Assembly (NCBI RefSeq): GCF_004769575.1
Contig: NZ_RQGA01000009.1
Span: forward strand, 171,248-235,247
From: Leptospira perdikensis
GTDB taxonomy: Bacteria > Spirochaetota > Leptospiria > Leptospirales > Leptospiraceae
Length of the DNA stretch: 64,000 bases
Reading direction: 5' to 3'
How positions within the stretch are numbered: position 1 is the stretch's first letter; each line of letters starts with the position of its first letter. The notes beneath the pieces were generated by a model. It searched no databases. It was not told the DNA's origin and saw nothing but the letters and a program-made list of their open reading frames with translations. The translations under genes and the position numbers were made by a program. Positions 48,618 to 57,279 of the stretch are shown here, one piece after another.

Positions 48618-49742
48618 TTATTTTTTTAGAACGGCAATCAAATTGAATTCAACAAGTATACTCCATGGCCTTTTGCTTTGGCCTACGCGCACAGGTTTAA
48701 GTATTCTTGCGTTATTGGATTTGTCGATAAAGGTATAACTTTCTCCTTTCTGGACGGCTCTTTTCGCTTCTTCGGTGAGTAAGTCGGCCACAATACCTAA
48801 AGATTCAATGTCTGGATTGGATGCGTAATTACCGTTGTAAGTGATGAGGGATGTTTTACCGATACCGAATATTTTTTTCGGGGAGAGTTCTGATTGTAAC
48901 TGCTCCAAAGAAAAATCGGCACCGAGGATTCCCGCAAATTTAGAGTGTAAAAATAAATTAGTCATGAGGCTCGTCATTTTGACTGTTTTCCCTTCGATTG
49001 GATAATCATAAGGTTCCATCATGATGTCCTCTCCTAAATCACGAGGAAGAGTGTACCATTCATCCTCTCCTGGTTTGTCATAACCTTGTAAAGGTTCAAT
49101 GGAAATCCTTCCTGTATGTCTATGGCAGTAGGGGACAAACCTTCCGTTGGCATCGTGACCTTCCTTGGATTTGTATTCTTGGTCCATCAGATCAATTGCA
49201 TTTGGTTCACAACAAATGGCATAAGCGAGTTGTTGTTCATTTTGTATCAAGTATTCTTGTAAGATGAGAAGTAAGTGTTCTCGTTTCATTCCAATGTTTG
49301 CATGAACCAAACTTTGAATCAAAAATTTTAAACCATAGAGAGATGTTGCCATAATGTAGAATTTGGATTCGAGTTCTTTGGCAATATTGTTTGTCCAAAG
49401 TTCCGCGTAATCTAAAATGGATTGTTTTTCCATCTCAAGGACGTCAACATTTGCAGATGAATTTTCTAAATTAATGCGAGATAAAATTTCTGAGATTTTT
49501 TTTGTAGCTTCGGAAGTTTGGAAAGATAATTTTGTTACTTCATTTGCAACAATTTCAAAACCCCGACCATGTTCTCCTGCCCGAGCCGCTTCGATAGAAG
49601 CATTTAAAGCAAGTAAGTTGGTCTGTTTTGCTACTTGTTGGATTGAACCCGCAACAGAACCAATTTCTTTTGACCTTTCACCGAAGGAATCGATAAGATC
49701 TTTAAGTTTTCTCATACCTGAATTAGAATAACTATCATCCAT
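48618..49742 (-). CDS. soluble inverted chemoreceptor-like protein (MCP signalling domain followed by Cache-like domain)
   Basis: A 374-aa protein with no membrane segment. The first ~95 residues contain the MCP hairpin tip ([20 protein letters not shown], about 40-59, and GFEIVANEV). The rest is a sensory domain with PDC/Cache-like features ([67 protein letters not shown]). The order is the reverse of ordinary receptors, and the signalling part is unusually short. AGGAGG precedes the ATG strongly, so the start is secure and the protein is not a truncated remnant in this sense. It is 59 bp downstream of the ABC exporter gene. Confidence 0.82.
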   Translation of the reverse strand: MDDSYSNSGMRKLKDLIDSFGERSKEIGSVAGSIQQVAKQTNLLALNASIEAARAGEHGRGFEIVANEVTKLSFQTSEATKKISEILSRINLENSSANVDVLEMEKQSILDYAELWTNNIAKELESKFYIMATSLYGLKFLIQSLVHANIGMKREHLLLILQEYLIQNEQQLAYAICCEPNAIDLMDQEYKSKEGHDANGRFVPYCHRHTGRISIEPLQGYDKPGEDEWYTLPRDLGEDIMMEPYDYPIEGKTVKMTSLMTNLFLHSKFAGILGADFSLEQLQSELSPKKIFGIGKTSLITYNGNYASNPDIESLGIVADLLTEEAKRAVQKGESYTFIDKSNNARILKPVRVGQSKRPWSILVEFNLIAVLKK

Positions 49743-49801
49743 GTTTTATCCTCCTCATATATTCTTTTCCATTAATTTCATTATCGGATTTTATGACCTA
49801 G

Positions 49802-51604
49802 CTATTGATATCCGGCTTGTTGTAAGCGAAATAGTTTTTCGTATTTTCCTTTGTTCAAAAGGAGTTCTTCATGGCTTCCCCATTCTGTTTTTTTACCTTG
49901 TTCGAGTACTAAAATTTGATCAGCCATTCTTACCGTAGAAAATCTATGAGAAATTAGGATCACGGTTTTACCTTGAGTATGTTCTCTGAAATGTTCGAAT
50001 ACTTTCATTTCTGCTTCCGCATCAATGGCAGATGTAGGTTCATCTAAGATAAGAATGTCTGCACTGGTTCGCATAAAAGCTCGAGCAAGTGCCACCTTTT
50101 GCCATTGCCCTCCTGATAATTCACGTCCATCTTGGAACCACTTTCCAAGCCTTGTTGCATATCCGTGTTCTAAATTGGTAACAAAATCATGTGCCATTCC
50201 GAGTTTGGCTGCTGGAATCCATTCTGCTTCCGATTGCACTTTTTGTACATCACCCATTCCAATATTCTCTCCTACTTTGAATTGGTATTGAACAAAGTTT
50301 TGAAAGATAACTCCGAACCTCTTACGTAAAGTTTCTTCATCCCAATCTTCTAAATGAATTCCATCTAAATAAATTTTCCCGGACGTTGGAGAATATAAAC
50401 GAGTGAGAAGTTTGATAAGAGTTGTTTTGCCTGATCCATTCTCTCCAACAATTGCAAGTTTCTCTTCTGGTTTTAATTCAAAACTGACATTAGAAAGAGA
50501 AGGTTGTTTGGCTCCTGGATATTGAAAAGAAACGGAATCAAAAACAATTCCTAATCTTTGGTGATTTCCTTTTTTATTTCCATATTGTTTGAGGATTTTT
50601 AGGTCCAAAAACTCCATAAGATTTTCGATATATAAATGATCTTCATAGATTCCGCCAAAGGCAGAAAGGGCATTGGAAAATGTACCTTGGCCTTGTCTAA
50701 AAATGACAAGATACATTGTCATTTCACCTAATGAAATTTTGTGTAACAGGGCTAAACATACAATCCATATATAAGAACCGTAAAAAGCAAACTGGCTAAG
50801 TAATCCGAGGAGAAAACTAAAGATTCCTTTGGTTATGGTTAGTTTTTTGTCCTCGATATAAATTCTTTGAAAGTTGTTTTTATATCTATTTAGAAATTCT
50901 TTTCCTAAGTTAAAAAGTAAAATTTCTTTTGCATTGTCTTCTCTGGCCATCAAAGTTTCTAGGTAAACTTGTTCTCTAGTTTCTTTTGCTTTCCATCGAA
51001 ACAATCGGAAACTATGATTCGAAAACTTTGTCTCAGCGATAAAAGAAGGAATGGCTGCGATGACTAAAATAAATGATGCGAGTGGGGAGAGTTTGATGAG
51101 AAGCCCAAAAAAACTGACGATCGTGATGGATGATTGAGCAATGGTGAAAAATCTTGTGACCATAGATAAAGGTTTTGAAGATGCCTCTGTTCTGGCCTGT
51201 GTCATTTTGTCGTAGGTTTCTGAATCTTCAAATTGTGTAAGTTCTAAACGAATGGCTTTGGAGAGAATCCTTTCGTTCACTTCTTGGCCCAAACGAATGC
51301 GTAGTAACGTGTAAGCGATATTGTATAACTTCTGCGATCCGAAATAGAGAATGGTTAAAATCCCTTCGACATAAACTAAACTTACAGCATCTGATTGTAA
51401 CAAATCCATCCACAACTCGGATTTGGATTGGCTTTGGAGGATGGAATCGATGATTAGTTTTCCAATCCATACAAGAAAGGAAGGAAACAAACCGTTGGCA
51501 ATGGTCAGAATGGAGATAAGAGCGGTTAAACCTGGGGAACTTTTGTAAGACAAATCAAAGGCGATTCGTGAAGTTTTCAAAATCCTTAAAAAGGTATCGA
51601 ACAT
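49802..51604 (-). CDS. ABC exporter, fused permease-ATPase
   Basis: A 600-aa half-transporter. Six predicted helices occupy about residues 15-310, and the nucleotide-binding domain follows with Walker A GENGSGKTTLIKLL, signature ELSGGQWQKVALARA, Walker B ILILDEPTSAID and the H-loop ISHRFSTVRMADQI. It resembles the lipid, peptide or drug exporters of the ABCB type, probably acting as a homodimer. The frame continues to a TTG at 51655, and the ATG at 51604 is chosen; the start is uncertain because neither has a good ribosome-binding site. The substrate is unknown. Confidence 0.88.
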   Translation of the reverse strand: MFDTFLRILKTSRIAFDLSYKSSPGLTALISILTIANGLFPSFLVWIGKLIIDSILQSQSKSELWMDLLQSDAVSLVYVEGILTILYFGSQKLYNIAYTLLRIRLGQEVNERILSKAIRLELTQFEDSETYDKMTQARTEASSKPLSMVTRFFTIAQSSITIVSFFGLLIKLSPLASFILVIAAIPSFIAETKFSNHSFRLFRWKAKETREQVYLETLMAREDNAKEILLFNLGKEFLNRYKNNFQRIYIEDKKLTITKGIFSFLLGLLSQFAFYGSYIWIVCLALLHKISLGEMTMYLVIFRQGQGTFSNALSAFGGIYEDHLYIENLMEFLDLKILKQYGNKKGNHQRLGIVFDSVSFQYPGAKQPSLSNVSFELKPEEKLAIVGENGSGKTTLIKLLTRLYSPTSGKIYLDGIHLEDWDEETLRKRFGVIFQNFVQYQFKVGENIGMGDVQKVQSEAEWIPAAKLGMAHDFVTNLEHGYATRLGKWFQDGRELSGGQWQKVALARAFMRTSADILILDEPTSAIDAEAEMKVFEHFREHTQGKTVILISHRFSTVRMADQILVLEQGKKTEWGSHEELLLNKGKYEKLFRLQQAGYQ

Positions 51605-51719
51605 ACTAGTTAGATTGTTTTTGGCATTTGTTTTCGATACCTTTTTTTGATTCAATTCAACATTACGTAATGAAATTCCTGATTGTAATATTCCTTTTGA
51701 ATTGTAAGGATGATAGGAT

Positions 51720-52451
51720 ATGTCAAAAGATCGTCTTGATAAAGTTCTCGGAAATTTTGGACTTGGTTCGCGTTCCGATGTTAAGAAGGAGATTCACCAA
51801 GGACTTGTCAAAGTCAATGGTGTTGTGACTAAGGATCCTGGTTTTAAAGTTGCTCTAACTGATGAAGTTATCTATTATGAAGAGACCCTTATTCGAAAAG
51901 AGTTCTATTATTTTATGATGAATAAGGCGCCTGATTGTATCACTGCAACAGAAGACTCTCGTGAAAAAACAGTGATGGATTATTTAAGCGAAAGACATGC
52001 GAACATGAATTTGTTCCCAGTGGGTAGGTTGGATAAAGAAACGGAAGGTTTACTTCTTTTTACAACGGACGGTGTCCTTGCTCATTATTATACATCTCCT
52101 AAGCATTTTGTAGAAAAAGAATACTATGCAGAAATTTCTGATGAAGTGACCGATGAAGACATCCTTGCATTTGAATCAGGGGTTGTATTGGATGATGGTT
52201 ACAGAACTCTACCAGCAAGGCTTGCCATACCAGACCCGCACCAAAAAAAGATAGTCACTGTATGGTTGAAGGAAGGGAAATATAGACAAATCCGTAGGAT
52301 GTTTCAAAGTTTAGGTAAGGAAGTCACTTACCTAAAACGAATGAAGATGGGAAACTTGACATTAGATCCGACACTTTCACTTGGAAGTTATCGGGAATTG
52401 TCTGCGGACGAGGAAATCCTACTCAGACAAAAAACATCGATCATTCAATGA
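51720..52451 (+). CDS. rsuA: RsuA/RluB-family pseudouridine synthase
   Basis: A 243-aa enzyme that isomerises uridine to pseudouridine in rRNA. An N-terminal S4 RNA-binding domain (about 1-60, MSKDRLDKVLGNFGLGSRSD) is followed by the catalytic domain with GRLDKETEGLLLFTTDG, in which Asp of GRLD is catalytic. KEGKYRQIRRMFQSLG is the family's C-terminal signature. Length suits RsuA (16S rRNA U516), but RluB/E/F members have the same layout. It overlaps the convergent thioesterase gene by 11 bp. Confidence 0.88.
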   Translation: MSKDRLDKVLGNFGLGSRSDVKKEIHQGLVKVNGVVTKDPGFKVALTDEVIYYEETLIRKEFYYFMMNKAPDCITATEDSREKTVMDYLSERHANMNLFPVGRLDKETEGLLLFTTDGVLAHYYTSPKHFVEKEYYAEISDEVTDEDILAFESGVVLDDGYRTLPARLAIPDPHQKKIVTVWLKEGKYRQIRRMFQSLGKEVTYLKRMKMGNLTLDPTLSLGSYRELSADEEILLRQKTSIIQ

Positions 52452-53271
52452 ATCTTTCTATTTTCTCAAAAAAAGCTTCTGGTGCCCTCCTTGGGCGAGC
52501 TTTTGATAGAGAAACAAATAGTTGTTCGTCTTTCATGCTAGCTAATAAATTTCCGTTTGAATCAATAACGTCTTGTCTAAAATAAAACCTGATCTTTTCG
52601 AAACTTTCTATCCAACTTAAAATTTTAACATGTGATCCCGGTTCGGGTTTTTTGTGAATGATGATTTCACCTCCCATAAAGAAGGTTGTCGCATCGGTTT
52701 CCTTAATTAAATTTAAATCTACAATTTCTTTAAAAAATAAAAACCGACCTTCTTCAAAAATTTTCCATATTGAATCTGATGGTAACATCCAAAAACAATT
52801 CATATCACTATAAGGAATATAATAATCATGTTCAACTGTATTCTGTTTGCTGGGTTTCGGATGAATGGTGAATTTATAAGGAGTTATATTGATTTCTGGA
52901 ATGCTTGAAATAGTAATGATTTTTCCATCTTGGACTAGGCTAGATGTTGTCTCTAATTCACAGGCTTTTTTTCCACCAGGCCCCAAAATACTTTGTTTCC
53001 ATAAGAGAAGTCCACTCTGCATTCGAAATACTTGTGACTCTACAGTCATTTCGGCACCAGCAAATTGTTGGTCTAAAAATCGAACATAGGTCGATCCAGG
53101 CTGATAGGTGTAATTTTCGTCTAGCATTCGTTCTATGGAATAACCGAATTCCTTTAGGATTTCGCATCTTGCATCATAACCAAACCTTTCATAGGTCCTA
53201 CTCGTGACGTGACGATTCCAGTCCAAATCAAAGTGGTGGGTAGTTAAGGTTTTACGAAAAATTTGACTCAT
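52441..53271 (-). CDS. acyl-ACP/acyl-CoA thioesterase-like double hot-dog protein
   Basis: A 276-aa protein with two hot-dog-fold halves. The first begins RKTLTTHHFDLDWNRHVTSRTYERF, with the Asp and Asn region typical of 4-hydroxybenzoyl-CoA thioesterase-like enzymes, and the second begins HDYYIPYSDMNCFWMLP. It has no signal peptide. Such tandem proteins include acyl-ACP thioesterases (FatA/B-like) that release fatty acids. The chain length and carrier are unknown. It is convergent with rsuA. Confidence 0.72.
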   Translation of the reverse strand: MSQIFRKTLTTHHFDLDWNRHVTSRTYERFGYDARCEILKEFGYSIERMLDENYTYQPGSTYVRFLDQQFAGAEMTVESQVFRMQSGLLLWKQSILGPGGKKACELETTSSLVQDGKIITISSIPEINITPYKFTIHPKPSKQNTVEHDYYIPYSDMNCFWMLPSDSIWKIFEEGRFLFFKEIVDLNLIKETDATTFFMGGEIIIHKKPEPGSHVKILSWIESFEKIRFYFRQDVIDSNGNLLASMKDEQLFVSLSKARPRRAPEAFFEKIERFIE

Positions 53272-53355
53272 TGCACTTTTTTCCTAGTCGTAAGTAGTCG
53301 GTAAAGTAGAATTCGAGGAATTATCTCTTTTCATACCTTGCTTTGATAAACAATC

Positions 53356-54588
53356 TTAGATTTTTTGAATTAGGAAGTAGGTTTCCATCATACCTTTTCC
53401 TTTCACTTGAATTTCTCGTTTCTCTTCAAATGAAAATTTGGATTTTAGTTTTTTGTAAACTTCTTTGGAAACATGGATCTTTCCTTCAGCCCCATGGGAT
53501 TCCATACGACTGGCTGTATTTACACTATCACCCCATAAATCATAAATAAACTTACTTTTACCAATTACGCCGGCAACAACTGGGCCAGTATGGATTCCAA
53601 TTCTGATTTTAAAGTTTTTTGAATCATCAGAGATTCCATTTTTAATAGATGATAACATGTCAATTGCGCATAATGCTACCGCTTCACAATGATCTTCTCT
53701 GGGTTCAGGGATTCCTGAAGCTACCATATATGCATCACCGATAGTTTTGATTTTTTCTAAATTGTGGGATTTGATGATTGTGTCAAATTCGGAAAAAATA
53801 TCGTTTAAAAGAGAAACAATTTTTTCCGGTTCCATAGTTTGTGATAAGACAGTAAAGTCTACGATATCAGCAAAAAGTATGGTTGCTTCGTTAGTTTTAT
53901 CTGCAATGATTTCAGTTTTTGATTTGAGTCGGTCTGCAATGACAGGTGGGAGGATATTCAGAAGAAGGCTTTCTGATTTTTGATGTTCTATTTCAAGCAT
54001 GTCTTGTGCTTTATGTAATGTTTTGTAATTAAATAGAGTAACGATATAAACCAATATACAAAATGCAACGAGTGTAATTAGCCTTCCAAGCTGAAAGAAT
54101 TCTGGTGGTGCTTGGATGATGGGACCTTTATTTGTTAAATATACTTCCACAGCGACAAACAGAATCAGTGCCGATAAAGATACACGTGAAATATACTTAA
54201 GCTGCCTTGGAGGGTAAGTATAAAATGCCATAACACTGATTAAAAGTAAAAATAAATGATTGTCCGATTCTCTCCCTGCTTGTAAGGAATTGAAAACGAC
54301 GCAGGCCATAGTTGTGTAGGAAAAAAATAATTTTGCAAATGTATACCAACCTTTATGGTTACAATATAAAACAAACAACCAAAGCACAGGAAAGAGTAGA
54401 GAATTATAAATAATGAATTGGCTGGAAGGGTAGTAGGGTAGAAGAGAAGGAATAATAGAGAATAACCAAATACCAACAATGATGGCCAGAGCATTGGTCA
54501 AACGTATGAATTTTGCATCCTTTTCATCTAGATCTTTTGTAATACCAATGTTTAGGGTATTTGTCCACATTTGCTTTAGGAATTTCAT
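53356..54588 (-). CDS. membrane-bound class III adenylate/guanylate cyclase
   Basis: A 410-aa protein with about six N-terminal helices (residues 28-190) and a class III nucleotidyl cyclase domain (about 225-400). The metal-binding Asp residues are in FADIVDF and TIGDAYMVASG, and the substrate/transition-state region is LWGDSVNTASRMES. The signalling linker EHQKSESLLLNILPPVIADRLK precedes it, as in many Leptospira cyclases. It makes cAMP or cGMP in response to a membrane or unknown signal. The double cNMP-binding hydrolase at 15.6 kb is a possible downstream user, but there is no direct link. Confidence 0.9.
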   Translation of the reverse strand: MKFLKQMWTNTLNIGITKDLDEKDAKFIRLTNALAIIVGIWLFSIIPSLLPYYPSSQFIIYNSLLFPVLWLFVLYCNHKGWYTFAKLFFSYTTMACVVFNSLQAGRESDNHLFLLLISVMAFYTYPPRQLKYISRVSLSALILFVAVEVYLTNKGPIIQAPPEFFQLGRLITLVAFCILVYIVTLFNYKTLHKAQDMLEIEHQKSESLLLNILPPVIADRLKSKTEIIADKTNEATILFADIVDFTVLSQTMEPEKIVSLLNDIFSEFDTIIKSHNLEKIKTIGDAYMVASGIPEPREDHCEAVALCAIDMLSSIKNGISDDSKNFKIRIGIHTGPVVAGVIGKSKFIYDLWGDSVNTASRMESHGAEGKIHVSKEVYKKLKSKFSFEEKREIQVKGKGMMETYFLIQKI

Positions 54589-54646
54589 TTCAGGAATGGA
54601 ACTCTGATTTAAACATTACGTCAATGAGAAAATTATGTTCTTATTT

Positions 54647-55180
54647 TTACACCTTCTGATGAATCTCTAAAAGTTTAACAATCAAATCCAAATTCCCTTC
54701 GGTTCCGGTGCATTCTACAAAGAAAGGGAGTTGCCAGTTTTGCGTTGTGGATCCTTGTTTGTTGATTGGTTTGTCCCAAGCAGGATAAACGCGAAATCCT
54801 CGTTTTCCTTCTCTTTTGTTCGTTAGAATTCCTTTTTCACCTAAAATTTGTTTTGTGAATAAAAAACAACCTATTCGAGTTTTGTTATTGGTTGCGATAA
54901 TATAAAAATCGATATCATCTTTAACGTGAAAAGGTTCTATTGGGCCTCGTTTACTTCGTTTCCATAAAGTTACAAATTGTCCAATTTTTTTAGGAGTAAT
55001 TTTTGCTTTTCGAAATCGTATTTTTCTATCGGGAGTTTGAATATAACAAGCGTCATACTCAGAACTTTCTTCTTCAAATTCGATATTTGTGATAGGTAAA
55101 CTGAGGCGATCAAATATTCTTTCTTTGATAATTTTTAAAGAAGGAGGAATCGGATCAATTGCAGTAAAACTACGGTTCAT
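54647..55180 (-). CDS. MepB-family protein
   Basis: A 177-aa cytosolic protein of the MepB family (named after the third gene of the staphylococcal mepRAB operon). Blocks include YDACYIQTPDRKIRFRKAKI, GQFVTLWKRSKRGPIEPF, GCFLFTKQILGEKGIL and KRGFRVYPAWDKP. The function of MepB proteins is unknown. It starts 20 bp after the SMR transporter and is probably cotranscribed with it. The pairing with an efflux pump parallels the MepA-MepB association, although the pump family is different. Confidence 0.82.
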   Translation of the reverse strand: MNRSFTAIDPIPPSLKIIKERIFDRLSLPITNIEFEEESSEYDACYIQTPDRKIRFRKAKITPKKIGQFVTLWKRSKRGPIEPFHVKDDIDFYIIATNNKTRIGCFLFTKQILGEKGILTNKREGKRGFRVYPAWDKPINKQGSTTQNWQLPFFVECTGTEGNLDLIVKLLEIHQKV

Positions 55181-55200
55181 AAGGTTTCGATACTTCTTAA

Positions 55201-55527
55201 TTAGTGAGAAACTGACTTTAATCCGACAATCGAAAGGATGAGTGTGGAAAGGAAAAATATTCTCCAGAAATCGGCTGGTTCTTTAAATAAAAAGATCCCG
55301 ATAAGAACAGTTCCCACGGCACCAATTCCTGTCCAAATCGCATAACTTGTGCCGATTGGTAAAACTTGTGTTACTTTAATAAGTAATAACATACTAATGG
55401 TTAAGGATACAAAAAATCCGAAGTACCATAAATATGCTTCATTCCCTGTCGTTTCCTTTGCTTTTCCTAAACAAGCAGCAAACATTACTTCAAAAAGACC
55501 GGCTATAAAAAGTAAAATCCAGTTCAT
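55201..55527 (-). CDS. SMR-family efflux protein (SugE/Gdx-like)
   Basis: A 108-aa inner-membrane protein with four helices. Glu15-region FIAGLFEVMFAACLGKA contains the conserved membrane-embedded Glu, and LPIGTSYAIWTGIGAVGTV is the signature block. The overall sequence is closer to the SugE/Gdx (guanidinium exporter) subtype than to EmrE. The start ATG at 55527 is preferred over the GTG at 55533 because AGAGAG lies five bases before it. I looked for a guanidine riboswitch upstream and did not see one. It heads the transcript with MepB. Confidence 0.88.
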   Translation of the reverse strand: MNWILLFIAGLFEVMFAACLGKAKETTGNEAYLWYFGFFVSLTISMLLLIKVTQVLPIGTSYAIWTGIGAVGTVLIGIFLFKEPADFWRIFFLSTLILSIVGLKSVSH

Positions 55528-55665
55528 ACGCACTCTCTAGAGGATAGATTTTTTTCTTAATCAGGAAAAGTAAATCCTATATCAGGCAAACAATTGGGAC
55601 TAGGAAAAATCGGTATAACTTATATGTAGCTATTTTAGCCTTTTTGTTTTAATTAGAAGAAATTA

Positions 55666-55683
55666 TTCAACTAAATGGTTTAA
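55666..55683. promoter_or_regulatory. imperfect ArsR-type operator copy
   Basis: TTCAACTAAATGGTTTAA is an imperfect copy of the perfect inverted repeat located 48 bp downstream. It sits in the region between the SMR gene and the ArsR gene, where the ArsR promoter would be expected. Confidence 0.6.
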
Positions 55684-55713
55684 TAATTGACTAAAAAAAT
55701 ACCGAATCTTATA

Positions 55714-55731
55714 TTCAACCAAATGGTTGAA
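55714..55731. promoter_or_regulatory. ArsR-type palindromic operator containing the start codon
   Basis: TTCAACCAAATGGTTGAA is an exact 8-bp inverted repeat (TTCAACCA and TGGTTGAA) around AA. The ATG of the ArsR-family gene (55723) lies inside it, so the repressor's first codons Met-Val-Glu are written by the right half-site. A second, imperfect copy lies at 55666-55683. Confidence 0.75.
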
Positions 55732-56103
55732 TTAAGGAAAAAAGAACAAATTTTGGACCGAGTGTTTGCGGCTCTCGCAGACCATTCACGGAGACAAATG
55801 TTGGCCAGACTTCGTAAGGGTTCATTAAGCATTTCTGAACTTGCCGAACCTTTCGCTATGTCTTTTGCAGGAGTTGCCAAACATATTGAAGTACTTGCTG
55901 ATGCAGAACTCATAAGAAAGGTAAGAGCCCCTGAGGATGGTCGCAGTTTTCGATTGGAATTACAGAATCAAACTCTTTCTGAAGCAACTAACTGGATCGC
56001 TTACCATCAAGAGTTTTGGACAAACAAACTTGCAAGGCTCGAAGCCTTTTTAGAGGAGAAAGAACATGAACCCACAAATCCTAAAAGTAGAAAAAAGAAT
56101 TAA
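55723..56103 (+). CDS. ArsR-family transcriptional regulator (SRPBCC-associated type)
   Basis: A 126-aa winged-helix repressor. ALADHSRRQMLARLRKGSLSISELAEPFAMSFAGVAKHIEVLADAELI in pattern is the HTH of the ArsR group that accompanies SRPBCC proteins; no metal-binding Cys motif is visible. The family start MVEL places the ATG at 55723, inside the palindromic operator. The gene overlaps the following SRPBCC gene by 38 bp. Autorepression and control of the SRPBCC genes and possibly the divergent SMR-MepB pair are inferred from operator position. Confidence 0.9.
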   Translation: MVELRKKEQILDRVFAALADHSRRQMLARLRKGSLSISELAEPFAMSFAGVAKHIEVLADAELIRKVRAPEDGRSFRLELQNQTLSEATNWIAYHQEFWTNKLARLEAFLEEKEHEPTNPKSRKKN

Positions 56104-56524
56104 TGCAGATCCACTCCGAATTTTCCAGGCCTGGTTGAACTCTGAAGATTTTGCCCAGTGGTTTTTGTCAGGTGAAGGTATTGGGATCGAGTCTGTTCAT
56201 ATGGATCCGAGACCTGGGGGAAAATTCATTATTAATATGACAATGGATGGGAAAATATTTCCGCATGAAGGTGAATATATTACCATCGATTCGCCAAATA
56301 AACTTGTATTTACTTGGCGTTCTCATGCTACAGAAAATCAAGATACACTTGTTACTGTAACATTTGTAAAAATAACAGATACAACTGTTGTTACCAGTTC
56401 GAAACAAAAGCCACAAACGTTGGTAACTTTGACCCACGAACAGCTAATCAACGACATACAAATTAAAATGCATAATCATGGTTGGACAAGTATTCTTGAA
56501 AGTTTGAGCCAATGGATTGATTAG
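56066..56524 (+). CDS. SRPBCC (AHSA1/CalC-like) protein
   Basis: A 152-aa START-fold protein of the AHSA1 group. RINADPLRIFQAWLNSEDFAQWF starts the domain, PRPGGKFIINMTMDGK and HEGEYITIDSPNKLVFTWRS are family blocks, and LTHEQL and HGWTSILESLSQWI are the C-terminal signature. Such proteins bind hydrophobic ligands and often follow an ArsR repressor, as here (38-bp overlap). The ligand is unknown. Confidence 0.9.
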   Translation: MNPQILKVEKRINADPLRIFQAWLNSEDFAQWFLSGEGIGIESVHMDPRPGGKFIINMTMDGKIFPHEGEYITIDSPNKLVFTWRSHATENQDTLVTVTFVKITDTTVVTSSKQKPQTLVTLTHEQLINDIQIKMHNHGWTSILESLSQWID

Positions 56525-56589
56525 GGTCGAGTTACGATCATAAATTAAGAAAAATAAATGAATGAATAGAATTAAAAAAGGAGTGTTGT

Positions 56590-57060
56590 ATGAACGGGAT
56601 ATACCACAAAGTAGGAATTAGGGCTGAATCAAATGCAGTGATCAATGCGCTGACAACAAAAGCGGGATTAGCCAATTGGTGGACGAATGAGGTCGAAGGA
56701 AGTTTTACTTCGGGTGTTTCAGCAGTGGGTGAATCGATTCAGTTTGGATTTGGGCATGGAAATGCTTTTGAGATGAAAGTACAAGAATCAGATCCCAAAC
56801 GAGTGTTATGTGAATGTGTTTCTGGTCCAGAAGATTGGGTAGGTTCTCATATAGACTTTCAGCTGAATTCAGGAAAGGCACCTGATGGTAGTAAAATGAC
56901 AATCATTTATTTCCGACACAAAGATTGGAAAAAGGAATCTGAATTCACAGCTCACTGTAGTATGAAATGGGCCACTTTTCTACTCAGTTTGAAGAGTCTT
57001 GTCGAAGTGGGAGTTGGACGACCGGCACCTGGTGATATTAAAATTGACGATATGAATTGA
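56590..57060 (+). CDS. second SRPBCC-family protein
   Basis: A 156-aa START-fold protein related to, but distinct from, the preceding one. IRAESNAVINALTTKAGLANWWTNEVEGSF begins the domain, and CSMKWATFLLSLKSLVEVGVGRP is the C-terminal helix. It starts 65 bp downstream with GGAG before its ATG and may share the ArsR-controlled transcript. A ligand-binding or stress role is likely, with no further evidence. Confidence 0.85.
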   Translation: MNGIYHKVGIRAESNAVINALTTKAGLANWWTNEVEGSFTSGVSAVGESIQFGFGHGNAFEMKVQESDPKRVLCECVSGPEDWVGSHIDFQLNSGKAPDGSKMTIIYFRHKDWKKESEFTAHCSMKWATFLLSLKSLVEVGVGRPAPGDIKIDDMN

Positions 57061-57113
57061 GATATTGTTGCCTGGAATGATGTTTTAAACTTCCATTTGT
57101 CAAAAATGGAGTA

Positions 57114-57162
57114 ACCAAGGTGTGTATGTTTTCGTATTAAAGAACGAGAACATACACTTGGT
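57114..57162. repeat. long imperfect inverted repeat (stem-loop) in intergenic space
   Basis: ACCAAG and TGTATGTT on the left pair with AACATACA and CTTGGT on the right, continuing inward to TCGT/ACGA with one mismatch. This gives about 18 bp with a 3-nt bulge and a short A-rich loop. It lies 53 bp after the second SRPBCC gene and has no T tract, so it is not a simple terminator. Confidence 0.6.
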
Positions 57163-57279
57163 AATTGATGATAGTGATCCGATTTATTCTAGATGAAACT
57201 TCCAAAATGTAAATAAAGAGCCGCGTAGTTTGACCTGTTTTTTCCAGAATGAAATTATAGAGACTCTTTCTTAGTAATC

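Noticed and set aside
55534..55665. Guanidine riboswitch upstream of the SMR (SugE/Gdx-like) gene
   Set aside because: No ykkC/guanidine-I conserved segments and no paired ACGR hairpin loops were visible.
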